Shown here: positions 35,951-45,533 of the stretch, piece after piece
How the letters are laid out: every line of letters starts with the position of its first letter
Numbering within the stretch: the first letter of the stretch is position 1
From: CAWCTD01 sp963798455
GTDB taxonomy: Bacteria; Acidobacteriota; Terriglobia; Bryobacterales; Bryobacteraceae
Direction: 5' to 3'
Length of the DNA stretch: 64,000 nucleotides
Assembly: GCA_963798455.1 (NCBI GenBank)
Contig: CAWCTD010000003.1
Span: 2,294,001-2,358,000, forward strand
Notes under the pieces: model-generated
What the model saw: only the letters and a program-made list of their open reading frames with translations
Database searches by the model: none
Told to the model about the DNA's origin: nothing
Program-made: the position numbers and the translations under genes

Positions 35951-36778
35951 TCACCACCCCGCGCCGGCCGGCGCCTTGGTTTCTCCAAGTAACGCACCGC
36001 CGGCCTTCTCGTAGCCGAAATAGGACTCGTCATCCTGCGTACGGACCGAAAAGAGGAACAGAACCTTCGCGCTCGACCTCATTTCGAAGTGGGTTAGTTG
36101 CCAGATCCCCTCTGACACGGGAGCGAACTCCAGTTCGAAACGGGTGCCTGGTTGCACCCGGGCCAGGAATCCCTCCACCCAAACCGGCCGTACGACCACG
36201 CCCTCCGCCTTCACCCACTGGAAGGTCTTGGCATCAATCCAGATCTTCCCTTTCATCCCGGTCAGAGCTTCTGCGTCGCGATTGGGCGGTCTGTAGCCTG
36301 GTCTTGGCAAGGCCCGTATAACGTAGACACGGCGCGGGCCGAGCTGCTGTTCTCCCAGCAGTTGAAAGTCGAACGCATTCACGAATTGTTGAAGCAGGTG
36401 ATGATCACGACGCTGGTCCCTTTCATACTTGGCGATTCGCTCGGCTCGCTCCTGAGGGGACTCGGTGCGGCGTCGAGCAATTGTCTCATCGAGTTTACGT
36501 TGCTCATCAGCCTGTTGGTCCGGCGCTAGTGGCTCGCCGTTCACCGCTACCAGCATCCGGTAGGGCGAGCCGGAGATCATCTGTACGTGGTAGGTATTCG
36601 TTTTGCCGCTGCTGACGCGGTCCCGTTCGAGGTAGTCATACCCGGGCGCAGCCTGCCAATTGACTTCGTATGTCTCTTGCGAACGCTGGATGATCGTCTC
36701 CACGTCCATCCGGCCTGCATCCGCCCAAACCGGCGCCGCAAGCAAAACGGCTGCCACCCAGCCCCTCATATCTACCAT
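35951..36778 (-). CDS. exported hypothetical protein (LolA/outer-membrane-sorting-like)
   Basis: A 275-residue protein with a signal peptide (MRGWVAAVLLAAPVWADA). The rest is beta-rich (YLERDRVSSGKTNTYHVQMI, GKIWIDAKTFQWVKAEGVVV, GTRFELEFAPVSEGIWQLTHFEM), in the style of LolA/LolB-like sorting proteins common in Acidobacteriota. An in-frame ATG at 36769 is an alternative start. Its function is not known. It is divergent from the DUF4091 gene. Confidence 0.7.
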   Translation of the reverse strand: MVDMRGWVAAVLLAAPVWADAGRMDVETIIQRSQETYEVNWQAAPGYDYLERDRVSSGKTNTYHVQMISGSPYRMLVAVNGEPLAPDQQADEQRKLDETIARRRTESPQERAERIAKYERDQRRDHHLLQQFVNAFDFQLLGEQQLGPRRVYVIRALPRPGYRPPNRDAEALTGMKGKIWIDAKTFQWVKAEGVVVRPVWVEGFLARVQPGTRFELEFAPVSEGIWQLTHFEMRSSAKVLFLFSVRTQDDESYFGYEKAGGALLGETKAPAGAGW

Positions 36779-36938
36779 TATGACTCATGCAATCGTTGAC
36801 GGCCTGTCGCCCGTCCCTGTCACCCTCGGCAAGCGCATCGACTGCCTGCCAGCTATTTCCGTAATTAACATCAGCTTGTCCGAGAACACCGACCGCCTGG
36901 ACCGGGGCGTACAATAGTTAGAAGGGAGGGGCGGCGAC

Positions 36939-38516
36939 ATGGGCACTGGGACGTCCCGGGTATCGCTTGCTTTCTTGGCCGTACTGGGTCTCTTGCTGAC
37001 CGGCACTACGGCCCTCACCGACGGATTGAACGTGTGGGTTGTGTCCAGTTTGCAACGAATCGGGTTGGATGACCCCGCGGGCTCCACGTCCTCGGCGACG
37101 TTGCACGCCGCCAGGGGAGAATACGAATCGTTTCAGATCGGGATCAAGGCTCCGGCCGTAAGTCAATTGACCAACGTCAACGTCGATGTGACGGACCTGT
37201 CCGGTCCCGATGGCCAGGTCATTCCGAAATCCAATGTCGCGCTGTTCAGAGAGCAGTACGTTCATGTGGCGACCGGCAGTCCGGACTGGCACGGGGCCAA
37301 CCGCCCCTTGGGCGCGGGCTGGTATCCGGATGCTCTGATCCCCTTTGTGGATCCACAAACGGGCCAGTCTTTGAGTGGCGCGCCTCTGACGGCTGTTCCA
37401 TTCAATCTGCAAGCGGGCCACAACCAGCCCATCTGGGTGGACGTATTCGTGCCGCGTGAGGCGCAGGCTGGCCGTTACCAGGGTGTGTTCAAGGTCACTT
37501 GCGATCAAGGCGCTTTTGCGGGAAATATCACCCTGAACGTCTGGAACTTCACGCTGCCCCTGAAGCCGTCCTTGAAATCGAGTTTCCTGGTCTGGTCGGC
37601 GCCCAACCTCCCCGCCATCCAGGAGTTGCTTCGCAACCGGCTGAATCCATCCAAGTCGCCTCCCGACCAACAGCCGGTTCTGATCGACAGCCTTGGGCTA
37701 GCCTCGGCGGACCTTGGTTTCTGGAGTGGAGCCGACATCAGCCATTGCACCATGACTCCGGCGCCATCCCCGGCCCGGCTGACGAGAGCGCTCTCGGCTC
37801 AAGCGCCGGGCTTGTTCCTGTACGACTACACGGCCGATGAAATTGACCGTTGTCCCTCGCTGTTCGAGCCGTTGAAGCAGTGGGCGCGCAATCTTCATCA
37901 AGCCGGTGTCGATAACCTCGTAACCATGGCCCCGGTGACGGATCTTCTGGACGACGGCTCCGGGACGGGCCGATCCGCCGTCGACATCTGGGTGATGTTG
38001 CCCGTGGTGTACGATCACAATTCAAAGAACGTGCTCGCGGCGCAGGCGAAGGGCGATGAAATCTGGTCCTACAACGCCCTTGTGCAGGATTCCTATTCGC
38101 CCAAGTGGCAGATCGACTTCGCCCCAATCAACTTCCGGATAGAGCCCGGCTTCATCAGTCAGAGCCTCGGGCTGAAGGGTCTGCTGTATTGGAGGGTGGA
38201 TCTGTGGCCGCAGGACCCGTGGAACGAGGTGGACATTCCAGGTTACTCAGGCCACCCGGGTGAAGGGATGCTTGTCTATCCCGGCGCGAAGGTGGGTATC
38301 CAGGGCGTGGCTCCTTCGATGCGGCTCAAATGGCTCAGAGACGGCGTCGAAGACTACGAGTATGTCGAACTGCTCAAGAAAGCCGGTCAAGGCGCCTGGG
38401 CCTTGCAGGTGGCCGCGGAAGTCGGAGCTGATTGGAGCCATTGGACCCGCGACCCGAACGCGTTGGAGCTCGCACGCCAGAAGCTCGGAGACCAACTGGA
38501 TCAGGTTTCCAGATAG
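36939..38516 (+). CDS. secreted DUF4091 (GH123-like) protein
   Basis: A 525-residue protein with a signal peptide (VSLAFLAVLGLLLTGTTAL). It has an N-terminal beta domain (ARGEYESFQIGIKAP, PIWVDVFVPREAQAG) and a (beta/alpha) domain. Adjacent acids D300-E301 in YTADEID match the neighbouring Asp-Glu pair of GH123 N-acetyl-beta-galactosaminidases. The C-terminus has the family signature PSMRLKWLRDGVEDYEY. GGGAGGGG precedes the ATG. Its end overlaps the convergent glycosyltransferase gene by 16 bp. A close paralogue with extra modules lies at 58215. Glycosidase activity is inferred. Confidence 0.85.
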   Translation: MGTGTSRVSLAFLAVLGLLLTGTTALTDGLNVWVVSSLQRIGLDDPAGSTSSATLHAARGEYESFQIGIKAPAVSQLTNVNVDVTDLSGPDGQVIPKSNVALFREQYVHVATGSPDWHGANRPLGAGWYPDALIPFVDPQTGQSLSGAPLTAVPFNLQAGHNQPIWVDVFVPREAQAGRYQGVFKVTCDQGAFAGNITLNVWNFTLPLKPSLKSSFLVWSAPNLPAIQELLRNRLNPSKSPPDQQPVLIDSLGLASADLGFWSGADISHCTMTPAPSPARLTRALSAQAPGLFLYDYTADEIDRCPSLFEPLKQWARNLHQAGVDNLVTMAPVTDLLDDGSGTGRSAVDIWVMLPVVYDHNSKNVLAAQAKGDEIWSYNALVQDSYSPKWQIDFAPINFRIEPGFISQSLGLKGLLYWRVDLWPQDPWNEVDIPGYSGHPGEGMLVYPGAKVGIQGVAPSMRLKWLRDGVEDYEYVELLKKAGQGAWALQVAAEVGADWSHWTRDPNALELARQKLGDQLDQVSR

Positions 38517-39733
38517 ATTCCAGCGCGCGGAGCGGATGCTTCCTCATGGGGCTGGTTACTCGGTGTGATCTTGGCAGTGGCCCCTCTGCCGGTCAGGGTG
38601 TCCACAATGTGCCCCACGGCAAACTGCTCGCTGTACAGACGCGCGGCCCGCTCGCCCAGCGGCAGCCGCCTCTCAAGCGCTTCTTCCACCTTCGCTGCAA
38701 GGATCTCCGTGTCCGGTCTTGGCGCGAGCGCCACTGCTCCCGATTCCCGCCACACCGGCTCGGTCCATGGACCTTCATTGGTTACGACCAGGCATCCCAG
38801 CGCCAGCGGAGCCATGGCCGTGGTGCGCTGGGTGGTCACTCCGTCCAGATACGGCTCCACCACCACGTCGCAGGCAGCTATGTGCTCGGCAGCCTGCTCG
38901 GCCGGCAGGTCATCCGCGGCGACCAATTGTGGCCGCAGCTCCGGCCAAGTGGCGCGGCACCTCTCGGCGAACTCTTCGCCGCCCCGCCCGATCAGGACGA
39001 GCCGGCGGTTCGGTTTGCCTCTCAACATACGATCCACCATTGGATAGAGCGGCTCGGCCATGGGCGGCCGGTAAGAGCTGAAGTGCCCGATGAGCGTCTC
39101 GCCGCCCTCGCCCAGCAAGCGCCGCCGGACTTCGGCCACGCGGCTTTGATCCACCCGGACCGGCAGTGTGCTCGGAACCGGCAGCCACTCTGTCGCCACG
39201 TTTGTTCCGACCACTTTCCGGATTACGTCCGCCAGCACCGGCGTCGCCACAAAGATGCGGCTCGACTTGCGGGCGATGAGGCGCACCATCCACCGCGTGG
39301 TAGAGGCCAGCAGTCGCATGGGAAGCGACTGATTGGGACCGGGGAGCACCGCCGCCTCGAAGAACACTGTCCACACTTTCTCGCGCCGCGATTGTAGCCA
39401 CAGGCAGAGGGACAGAGGCACCCCGCGGAACCGGCGTTTCTGCATCCACGCTCGCGGCCCGAACGCTTGGGGGACATAATGCAGCAGGATTTGCCGCGGC
39501 TGCGGGATCTTCCTCAGTTCCCAGCTCATGAGCCCCAACGCCCTCAAGCCGAAATGCGCCGGAAACCGCCGGACTTTGACTCTTTCGCTGTTTCCGGCGG
39601 TCTCCGGCCCCGCACCCGCGAAGACCCACACCTGCTCACCCCGTGCCGACAGTTCTTCCGCCACCCGCACCGTATAGTCCGCCAGACCCATCTCATCGGG
39701 CGGGTAGGCGCCCGTTATGATCACCCAGTTCAT
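38501..39733 (-). CDS. glycosyltransferase (GT-B, family 4-like)
   Basis: A 410-residue GT-B protein: GAYPPDEMGLADYTVRVAEEL at the N-terminus, ETLIGHFSSYRP and RRLVLIGRGGEEF, and a C-terminal nucleotide-sugar site (DVVVEPYLDGVTTQRTTAMAPLALG). It is the last gene of the polysaccharide operon. Its ATG overlaps the preceding stop (39730-39733). Sugar specificity is unknown. Confidence 0.88.
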   Translation of the reverse strand: MNWVIITGAYPPDEMGLADYTVRVAEELSARGEQVWVFAGAGPETAGNSERVKVRRFPAHFGLRALGLMSWELRKIPQPRQILLHYVPQAFGPRAWMQKRRFRGVPLSLCLWLQSRREKVWTVFFEAAVLPGPNQSLPMRLLASTTRWMVRLIARKSSRIFVATPVLADVIRKVVGTNVATEWLPVPSTLPVRVDQSRVAEVRRRLLGEGGETLIGHFSSYRPPMAEPLYPMVDRMLRGKPNRRLVLIGRGGEEFAERCRATWPELRPQLVAADDLPAEQAAEHIAACDVVVEPYLDGVTTQRTTAMAPLALGCLVVTNEGPWTEPVWRESGAVALAPRPDTEILAAKVEEALERRLPLGERAARLYSEQFAVGHIVDTLTGRGATAKITPSNQPHEEASAPRAGIYLET

Positions 39734-40683
39734 CCGTTCCTCCCAGCCACCAGCAGCTCCGGAGCCGCCAGCCCATTTCTTGCCGCGCGAGCGGCCCCCA
39801 GAAACGACAGCGCCCGCTCCAACTTCCGGTCATCCGGCCGCAACTTGCACAACCCTTCGAGCGGCCTGATGACCAGTGGGCTCACCAGCAGTCCCTCCAG
39901 CAAGGGGTGAAACCGGACTACCACCTGGTTCGGCTCGACCTCAAACCCCATCCTGGTCTTAAAGTCATGCAACCCGTCTTGAACCAGCACCGTCTTCGGT
40001 CCGGCGCACACCGCTTCCACCTCAGGCCGGCGCAAGCATTTCTCCAAGGTGGTGTACATCAGCGCGTGGTTCGGATGATGCTCCAGCAGGTGAGTCCTTG
40101 AGAATGCGTACGGGATGTTCCACCACCCCTCGTCCAGGCAGCCGACCTGGTAGGCCGCAAGGTGGCCGTCCACAAAAGCTCCCGTCACTTCAATCGCAGG
40201 GATCTGCCACGCCGCCTCCACGAAGCGCTGCCAGCGCCTCGGGTCGCTGAATTCAGGATTGTTGCGCCCCTGCCGCTGCATCGTATCCCGATTGCATTCC
40301 AGACCCTGTGACAACAGTTCGTCCGGCTCCACGCTCCTCACTTCGCACCGTGCCAGACCTCCCTTGACAGCGGACCGGAAGCCCCGCGCCACGTTACGAA
40401 TCGAGTAGTTCCGGTCCCGGCACACGTACAGCCCTCCGGGAAGTCCGGGCTCGCCGCGAGAGGAATAACGCAGCGCGAGCATCTTCCTGGCGCGCAGCAA
40501 GGCGCCCAACTCACCCGCCTGCGGGTAGGGAAACACGTGGTCCGGTACACACATCAACCACCTGTCCTTGGTCCCGGACGACACCCAGTAGGCTCCGCCG
40601 GCCGGGGTCACCGGCCAGCCCCTTAGTTCATAGAACCGCGCCAGATTCGCGCCTTCGTACCTCATGTGCGAGTTGCCTGTCAT
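39730..40683 (-). CDS. FemAB/GNAT-like protein of the polysaccharide operon (paralogue 2)
   Basis: A 317-residue protein with a GNAT/FemAB-like fold (GLYVCRDRNYSIRNVARGFRSAVKGGLARCEVRSV, ECNRDTMQRQGRNNPEFSD, GAFVDGHLAAYQVG, NHALMYTTLEKCL). It is clearly paralogous to the gene at 43767. FemAB-like acyltransferases add acyl or aminoacyl groups to surface glycans, so decoration of the polymer is a fair guess. ATGA overlaps exist on both sides. Confidence 0.75.
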   Translation of the reverse strand: MTGNSHMRYEGANLARFYELRGWPVTPAGGAYWVSSGTKDRWLMCVPDHVFPYPQAGELGALLRARKMLALRYSSRGEPGLPGGLYVCRDRNYSIRNVARGFRSAVKGGLARCEVRSVEPDELLSQGLECNRDTMQRQGRNNPEFSDPRRWQRFVEAAWQIPAIEVTGAFVDGHLAAYQVGCLDEGWWNIPYAFSRTHLLEHHPNHALMYTTLEKCLRRPEVEAVCAGPKTVLVQDGLHDFKTRMGFEVEPNQVVVRFHPLLEGLLVSPLVIRPLEGLCKLRPDDRKLERALSFLGAARAARNGLAAPELLVAGRNG

Positions 40684-41891
40684 TCAGCCCTGCCTCGGGG
40701 AGGGAGAATCGATCCTGAGACCGGAGTCCACGAACGGGGGCTCGGGGCGTGGCGCTTCCCGGAGCGCTCGCTGGCCACGACGCGGTCGTAAACCGCCAGG
40801 TTCTGCTCCACCATTCGATCGAAAGAGAAGCGCGTCTCGGCGGAACGCCGAGCACGGCCGGCCAGCCTCGCCGCCAAGGAACGATCCGTCAGAAGCGTCC
40901 CAAGCGCCGTGGCGAGCGCGGGGACATCGGCCGGCGGAACCATCAGTCCGGTTTCCTCGTGCTCGATCACTTCCCGGTTTCCGTCGATATCGGTCGCCAC
41001 AATGGGTTTCCCCGCAGCCAGAGCCTCGATCAGAGAAATGGAAAGACCTTCCCAGAGCGAGGGAAGAGCAAACACATCGAAGGCCGCAAGCAGGTCGGGG
41101 ACGTCGTTCCGGAAACCGAGGAAATGCACACGGTCCGCCACTCCGTGTTTCCGGGCCTCCCCCTTGAGTTCGTCCGCGAGCGGCCCCTCGCCGATCATGA
41201 CCAGGCGCGCGGCGGGAACCGCTGCCAGGACCAGAGGCATGGCGCGCATCAAGTAGAGGAAGCCCTTCTGCGGCGCCAGGCGGCCGATCGCCCCGATGAG
41301 CAAGTCAGAGTCCGCGAAGCCCAACCGCCGCCGAGCCGACAACCCGTCAGCCCGGCCGAAGGGTCGAACATCGACGCCGTTGTGAACCGTGCAGATCCGG
41401 TCCGGCTCCACCACACCTAACTCGATGGCCATCCTGCGGTGCTGGTCGTTCACCGAAATGATGAAGTCTCCCGCGCGGGCGGCGAGGCGCTCCAGTCCCA
41501 CGAACAACCGGTGCGCCCGGGGGCTGAGTACCTTGTTGAATGAGAAGCCATGGGCGTGGTGCACGATGTGCGGAACGCCCGCAAGACGGGCGGCGAACCG
41601 GCCGAGGAAGCCCCCTTTGGAAGTGTGCGTCGCCACCAGATCGAACCTCTCTTTGAGGCAGAGGCCGGTCAGGTACAGGAACGGGGAAACGTCGAGCGGG
41701 TTGATAGAGCGCAGCCACAAAGGTGGACGAACCACCTTGGCTCCCGCTTCTGTGAACCTGCGTGCGTTCTCATCGTCGTTGCACGCGACCCATACCTGGT
41801 GCCCGCGCTCGAGCAGGCCGCGCGTGATGGACATCACCACGACCGAGCCCCCGCCCCAGGCGCCCCCGCCAAGAACCACGAGTATCTTCAT
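40680..41891 (-). CDS. glycosyltransferase family 4 protein
   Basis: About 403 residues: MKILVVLGGGAWGGGSVVV (N-terminal Gly-rich loop), DLVATHTSKGGFLGRFAARL, VHNGVDVRPF, LIGAIGRLAPQKG, and the donor site FDVFALPSLWEGLSISLIEALAAGKPIVATD. The start is taken as ATG 41891 with GGAGAG upstream. ATG 41927, which overlaps the previous stop, is a real alternative and adds 12 residues. Confidence 0.9.
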   Translation of the reverse strand: MKILVVLGGGAWGGGSVVVMSITRGLLERGHQVWVACNDDENARRFTEAGAKVVRPPLWLRSINPLDVSPFLYLTGLCLKERFDLVATHTSKGGFLGRFAARLAGVPHIVHHAHGFSFNKVLSPRAHRLFVGLERLAARAGDFIISVNDQHRRMAIELGVVEPDRICTVHNGVDVRPFGRADGLSARRRLGFADSDLLIGAIGRLAPQKGFLYLMRAMPLVLAAVPAARLVMIGEGPLADELKGEARKHGVADRVHFLGFRNDVPDLLAAFDVFALPSLWEGLSISLIEALAAGKPIVATDIDGNREVIEHEETGLMVPPADVPALATALGTLLTDRSLAARLAGRARRSAETRFSFDRMVEQNLAVYDRVVASERSGKRHAPSPRSWTPVSGSILPPRGRAE

Positions 41892-41923
41892 ACGACCTGT
41901 TCTCTCCAAAGCAGGTTGTGAGG

Positions 41924-43789
41924 TCATTCCTTGGTCACCAGCGCCGGCAGGACAACCTTCACTGCGGCAGCGTCCACCGACACGAGCGACGACATCGGGG
42001 GTGTGGCGCCGCAATTTAGCTCAAGCAAGGACCACTCGTCATGCTTTTCAACTTCGGTAAACCCGACCTCGAGGAACGCATTCAGCAGAACGCGGTTCCG
42101 CGGGGTCTTCACGTACCGGGCATGGATCTTGGCAAAGCCGGCGGCTCTCGCTTCGCCGATCAGCCAGCGGAACCATGCGTTCTCGACTTTCTTCTGCGCC
42201 ACCCGGCATGACATCACGAAATCCACGAGGAAGAGCCGCTCGCCGGAGGGTTTCAGCGAGGCGAAACCCACGATGCCATAATCTCCGAAACGGTCCCGGC
42301 AGGAGGTGCAGACACATAGCGCCTCCGGATCGGCGAGCAACTCGTTGAACTCCTCGCGGTTGTAGCGATGCGTCGTCAGATTCAACTGGTTGGTGCGATG
42401 CAGCAGTTCCAGACCGCGTTCCACGTGCGAGGGTTCCGACGGGGAAAACAACCTCGCCTCCATGTGGCAGGTCCGGAGAAAGGACTCGTAGTCTCCGTCG
42501 TAACTGACCGCGACCTGCTGCCGTTCCGACTCAGCCACGTAGAACAGGCGCCGCTCGCGGCTCTCCTGGGTCACGGGCACATCGAACTGAGGCCGCTCGA
42601 GCAGGCCGGCGAGATCCGTGTCGGCGTATATCCGCATTTCCGGGAGAATGCTGGCGACCTCCCCCCGCTCAAAAGCGGAATCGTCCACGAACGCACAGGC
42701 ATCGGCTCCGATATTCAACTCCTTGACGATTTGCTGGATGTTTGCGCTCTTCGGCTGCCAATTGATACGAGGGTGGAGGAATAGATGAGAGACGCCCAGC
42801 CGCTCCAGGACGGGCCACGCATCGTCGCGATCATTCTTGCTGGCGATGCTTTGAAGGATGCCCCTGGAATCGAGAGCCGACATGATCTCGTGCACGCCGG
42901 GCCGCAGCGCCACCCGCTGCGGATCCTGCTCGCCGAGTATCCCTTCCCAAACCGTGTTGTCCAGGTCCCATATCACGCACTTCACCTTCGGCGCCGGCTT
43001 GGCCGGCTCGGCCCCGGTCCCGGCGGAGAGGGGTTCGGATCTGCGCGCGGGGGCGCCTGCGTACCGGACGAAGTCCAGCCAGGTGAAGACGACGTGCGCC
43101 TCGGCATCGTTCTCCGGGTACACGCGCACGGCTCCGCGCGGCGCGTATGGGTAAATGTTCATCGACTCGACCGGGATCCGGTGAATGGTTCTGCCCGGTT
43201 CGGCAAGAACGGAGGCCCTGAATCTCGGTCCATCCTGGTGGCATTCGATCACCAGACGAACAGGATCCGGCTGGAGATTCCAGACTTCGATCACGAATTC
43301 ATCGAGCGGCTCCCCGCGGCGCTGCGTGACTACGCCGAGAAACCGCTCGCGAAGAATTCCATATGCGCGGCTCAACCGGTAGTCCGGGCTGACGTGGCGC
43401 AGCAAAGACGAGATGAAGCGGATGGACCTGGCCAGGATACGATCAACGCTGTTGAACCGGCGGGCCCGCCGCGGCGTTACCGTTCCGTGGCCGAGCGTCG
43501 ATTCCAGTACGCCCCACCTCCGATAGCGAATCTCGGCGCCGTATGGGTAAAGTCCTGCGTACAGCGGATTCGGCACGATGCCGTTCTTGAAGCGCGCGCA
43601 CCGCCGGTCCCGCCTTTGAACGAACAGAGGACAGACTTTATAGCAATCCGGCTGCGCGCACTCCAGGCAGTGTTCGCGCCAGTGCAGCAGGTACACGGAA
43701 TCCACGGAAGCCGGCGCGAGCGACGAAACGTTCCTCGGCGCGCCTGACGTGATCGGTTGCTTATTCTCAGCCCAGTCTGTTTGCCACAT
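41924..43789 (-). CDS. FkbH-like HAD-IIIC protein with Cys-rich N-terminus and GNAT domain
   Basis: A 621-residue protein in three parts. Residues 36-70 hold C41-x2-C44-x4-C49-x3-C53-x10-C64, which looks like an iron-sulphur or zinc site. Around 270-420 is the HAD-IIIC domain with WDLDNTVWEG (Asp275/Asp277), SIASKNDRDDAWPVLE and FVDDSAFERGEV. Residues 440-600 are GNAT-like (TNQLNLTTHRYN, YGIVGFASL, RVAQKKVENAWFRWL). FkbH proteins load glyceryl units from 1,3-bisphosphoglycerate onto carriers. Here a glyceryl or related decoration of the polymer is inferred. The N-terminal Cys set is unusual. Confidence 0.85.
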   Translation of the reverse strand: MWQTDWAENKQPITSGAPRNVSSLAPASVDSVYLLHWREHCLECAQPDCYKVCPLFVQRRDRRCARFKNGIVPNPLYAGLYPYGAEIRYRRWGVLESTLGHGTVTPRRARRFNSVDRILARSIRFISSLLRHVSPDYRLSRAYGILRERFLGVVTQRRGEPLDEFVIEVWNLQPDPVRLVIECHQDGPRFRASVLAEPGRTIHRIPVESMNIYPYAPRGAVRVYPENDAEAHVVFTWLDFVRYAGAPARRSEPLSAGTGAEPAKPAPKVKCVIWDLDNTVWEGILGEQDPQRVALRPGVHEIMSALDSRGILQSIASKNDRDDAWPVLERLGVSHLFLHPRINWQPKSANIQQIVKELNIGADACAFVDDSAFERGEVASILPEMRIYADTDLAGLLERPQFDVPVTQESRERRLFYVAESERQQVAVSYDGDYESFLRTCHMEARLFSPSEPSHVERGLELLHRTNQLNLTTHRYNREEFNELLADPEALCVCTSCRDRFGDYGIVGFASLKPSGERLFLVDFVMSCRVAQKKVENAWFRWLIGEARAAGFAKIHARYVKTPRNRVLLNAFLEVGFTEVEKHDEWSLLELNCGATPPMSSLVSVDAAAVKVVLPALVTKE

Positions 43790-44750
43790 GCACTAAGTCC
43801 CCTCTTGCCGGCGTGCGTCCGGCCGAGAGCCGTGCGCCGTCGAGAACCGTTTCCACTTTCTCCAGGCGCTGGTCTTGCGGCCTCCATCGCCGCAGGACGT
43901 GGATGGCTCTCCGCAGAGCCCCGCTCTCCACCAAGGGCGCCAGGACCGGATGGAACTGGAACGACGAGGTTCGCTCGACGAGGTCGTACCCGAACCTGGT
44001 CTTGTAGAGGTGCAATCCATCCCCGCTTACCAGAGACAAGACGCCGTAGGACACCGCTTCCAGGGAGGAATCCCGGGCCGCCATCCTGGTTACGGCAAAG
44101 GTGAGGGCGTGGTTAGGGTTGTTCGGAAGGTCGGCTGTGCTCGACATCTGGTGCAGGATGTGCAGCCAGCCGGCGTCGCGGCACGCGACGAGGTAGGCCG
44201 CCAGACGGCCTTCGCAGAAAGCACCGTAGGCCGCCACGCCACGGGAGTTGTAAACCGCCTTTGCCACACGCCTCCACTGCGCGTCCTCCCCGAACTCGGC
44301 ATCGTAGCGTCCTTGCCGGCCCATCGCGTCGCGATTAAGCCTGAGCCCCTCCTGGAGCAGTTCGGACTCTTCCACGAGCCGGACCTCGCACTTCTCCAGC
44401 CCTCGCCGTACCTGTGACCGCTGCTTCTGGTGAATCGTGCTCAGGTCATACTCTTTTCGACGGCAGACATAGACTCCGCTGGCCAGGCCGGGGCGGTTCA
44501 CGGAGGGGAACCGGACGCCGGCCGCGCGCTCCGACACCAACAACCGGCGGATCTCGGCGGGGTCCGGGTCTTGCGGCAGTTGGTAGGGCACGCTCATGAA
44601 GAACCTCGCCTCGACGCTGTGCCACAAGCATCCTCCCGCCTCGGTCACGCGCCGGCCGCGGCGTTCCATGAACCTTGCGATGTTCTCTCCGAGCCGCCCG
44701 CTCGCCCGCGGGTTGATCGTCTCCATCCTGATGTCCAGTTCGGTGTTCAT
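43767..44750 (-). CDS. FemAB/GNAT-like protein of the polysaccharide operon (paralogue 1)
   Basis: A 327-residue protein similar throughout to the gene at 39730: SGVYVCRRKEYDLSTIHQKQRSQVRRGLEKCEVRLVEE versus the corresponding block there, then LNRDAMGRQGRYDAEFGED, FCEGRLAAYLVACRD and NHALTFAVTRM. ATG 44750 (MNTELDI) is chosen from a longer open frame. It overlaps the next gene by 23 bp. The likely role is acylation of the glycan or its lipid-linked unit. Confidence 0.75.
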   Translation of the reverse strand: MNTELDIRMETINPRASGRLGENIARFMERRGRRVTEAGGCLWHSVEARFFMSVPYQLPQDPDPAEIRRLLVSERAAGVRFPSVNRPGLASGVYVCRRKEYDLSTIHQKQRSQVRRGLEKCEVRLVEESELLQEGLRLNRDAMGRQGRYDAEFGEDAQWRRVAKAVYNSRGVAAYGAFCEGRLAAYLVACRDAGWLHILHQMSSTADLPNNPNHALTFAVTRMAARDSSLEAVSYGVLSLVSGDGLHLYKTRFGYDLVERTSSFQFHPVLAPLVESGALRRAIHVLRRWRPQDQRLEKVETVLDGARLSAGRTPARGDLVHVANRLG

Positions 44751-44776
44751 TGTGTTGTCCCGCGGTCGCGCCCACC

Positions 44777-45484
44777 TCACTCGGCGGCAAGATACTTTTG
44801 CAGCCAGCTCTGGTCCCGGCTCTTGAGATGAAGAACGCACCTCAGCGTGAGCAGAATTAGTTCGAGATCGCTTCGCAGCGACCTGAGCCGCACATACCTC
44901 ACGTTCAGAGCAAGCTTCCTGGGCAGGACCGTCTCCCTGTAGTACTGCTCCAGATCCTCGCAGGCGGCGAGGGTCTGCTCCTCGTCCACGTAGGCCAGGG
45001 TGGCCAAGTCGGTGATCCCCGGCCGCACGCCAAGAACCGCCTGCCATTGCGGCGCATCCAGGTCCACATATCGCCGGACCTCCGGCCGCGGACCGATGAG
45101 GCTCATCTCCCCAACCAGGACGTTCCATAGTTGCGGCAATTCATCCAGCTTGAACTCGCGAAGCCACCGCCCGACGCGCGTGATGCGGGGGTTGCCCGCA
45201 ACGGTCAGGAGCGGCTCCTCATGGCCCGGCTGCCCCGGCCTCATCGTTCTGAACTTCAAAATGCGGAAGGGTTTCCCACCCCGACCCACGCGTTCCTGCC
45301 GGAAGAAGACCGGCCAGCCGTCGAATGCCAGAACAATCAGGGCGATGAGCAAGAACACCGGCCACAACACGAGCAGTCCGGCCGTCACACTTACCACATC
45401 CAAACACCGCCCGCACCCGGGCGCCCGAATCCGCCCGGCGGAAAGCACGTCAGGATGGTCCGTCGAAGAGGTGTAAGACTGCAT
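44777..45484 (-). CDS. undecaprenyl-phosphate sugar phosphotransferase (short WcaJ/PglC type)
   Basis: A 235-residue monotopic phosphoglycosyltransferase with a membrane segment (VVSVTAGLLVLWPVFLLIALIV), then RQERVGRGGKPFRILKFRTMR, REFKLDELPQLWNVL and GEMSLIGPRPEVRRYVD. It transfers a sugar-1-phosphate to undecaprenyl phosphate to start repeat-unit synthesis. A second such enzyme lies at 49556. Confidence 0.92.
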   Translation of the reverse strand: MQSYTSSTDHPDVLSAGRIRAPGCGRCLDVVSVTAGLLVLWPVFLLIALIVLAFDGWPVFFRQERVGRGGKPFRILKFRTMRPGQPGHEEPLLTVAGNPRITRVGRWLREFKLDELPQLWNVLVGEMSLIGPRPEVRRYVDLDAPQWQAVLGVRPGITDLATLAYVDEEQTLAACEDLEQYYRETVLPRKLALNVRYVRLRSLRSDLELILLTLRCVLHLKSRDQSWLQKYLAAE

Positions 45485-45533
45485 GGATACCCGCGTCCTC
45501 GCCGCTGTCGCAGGAGGCGGCGTGTTTTCCGCC

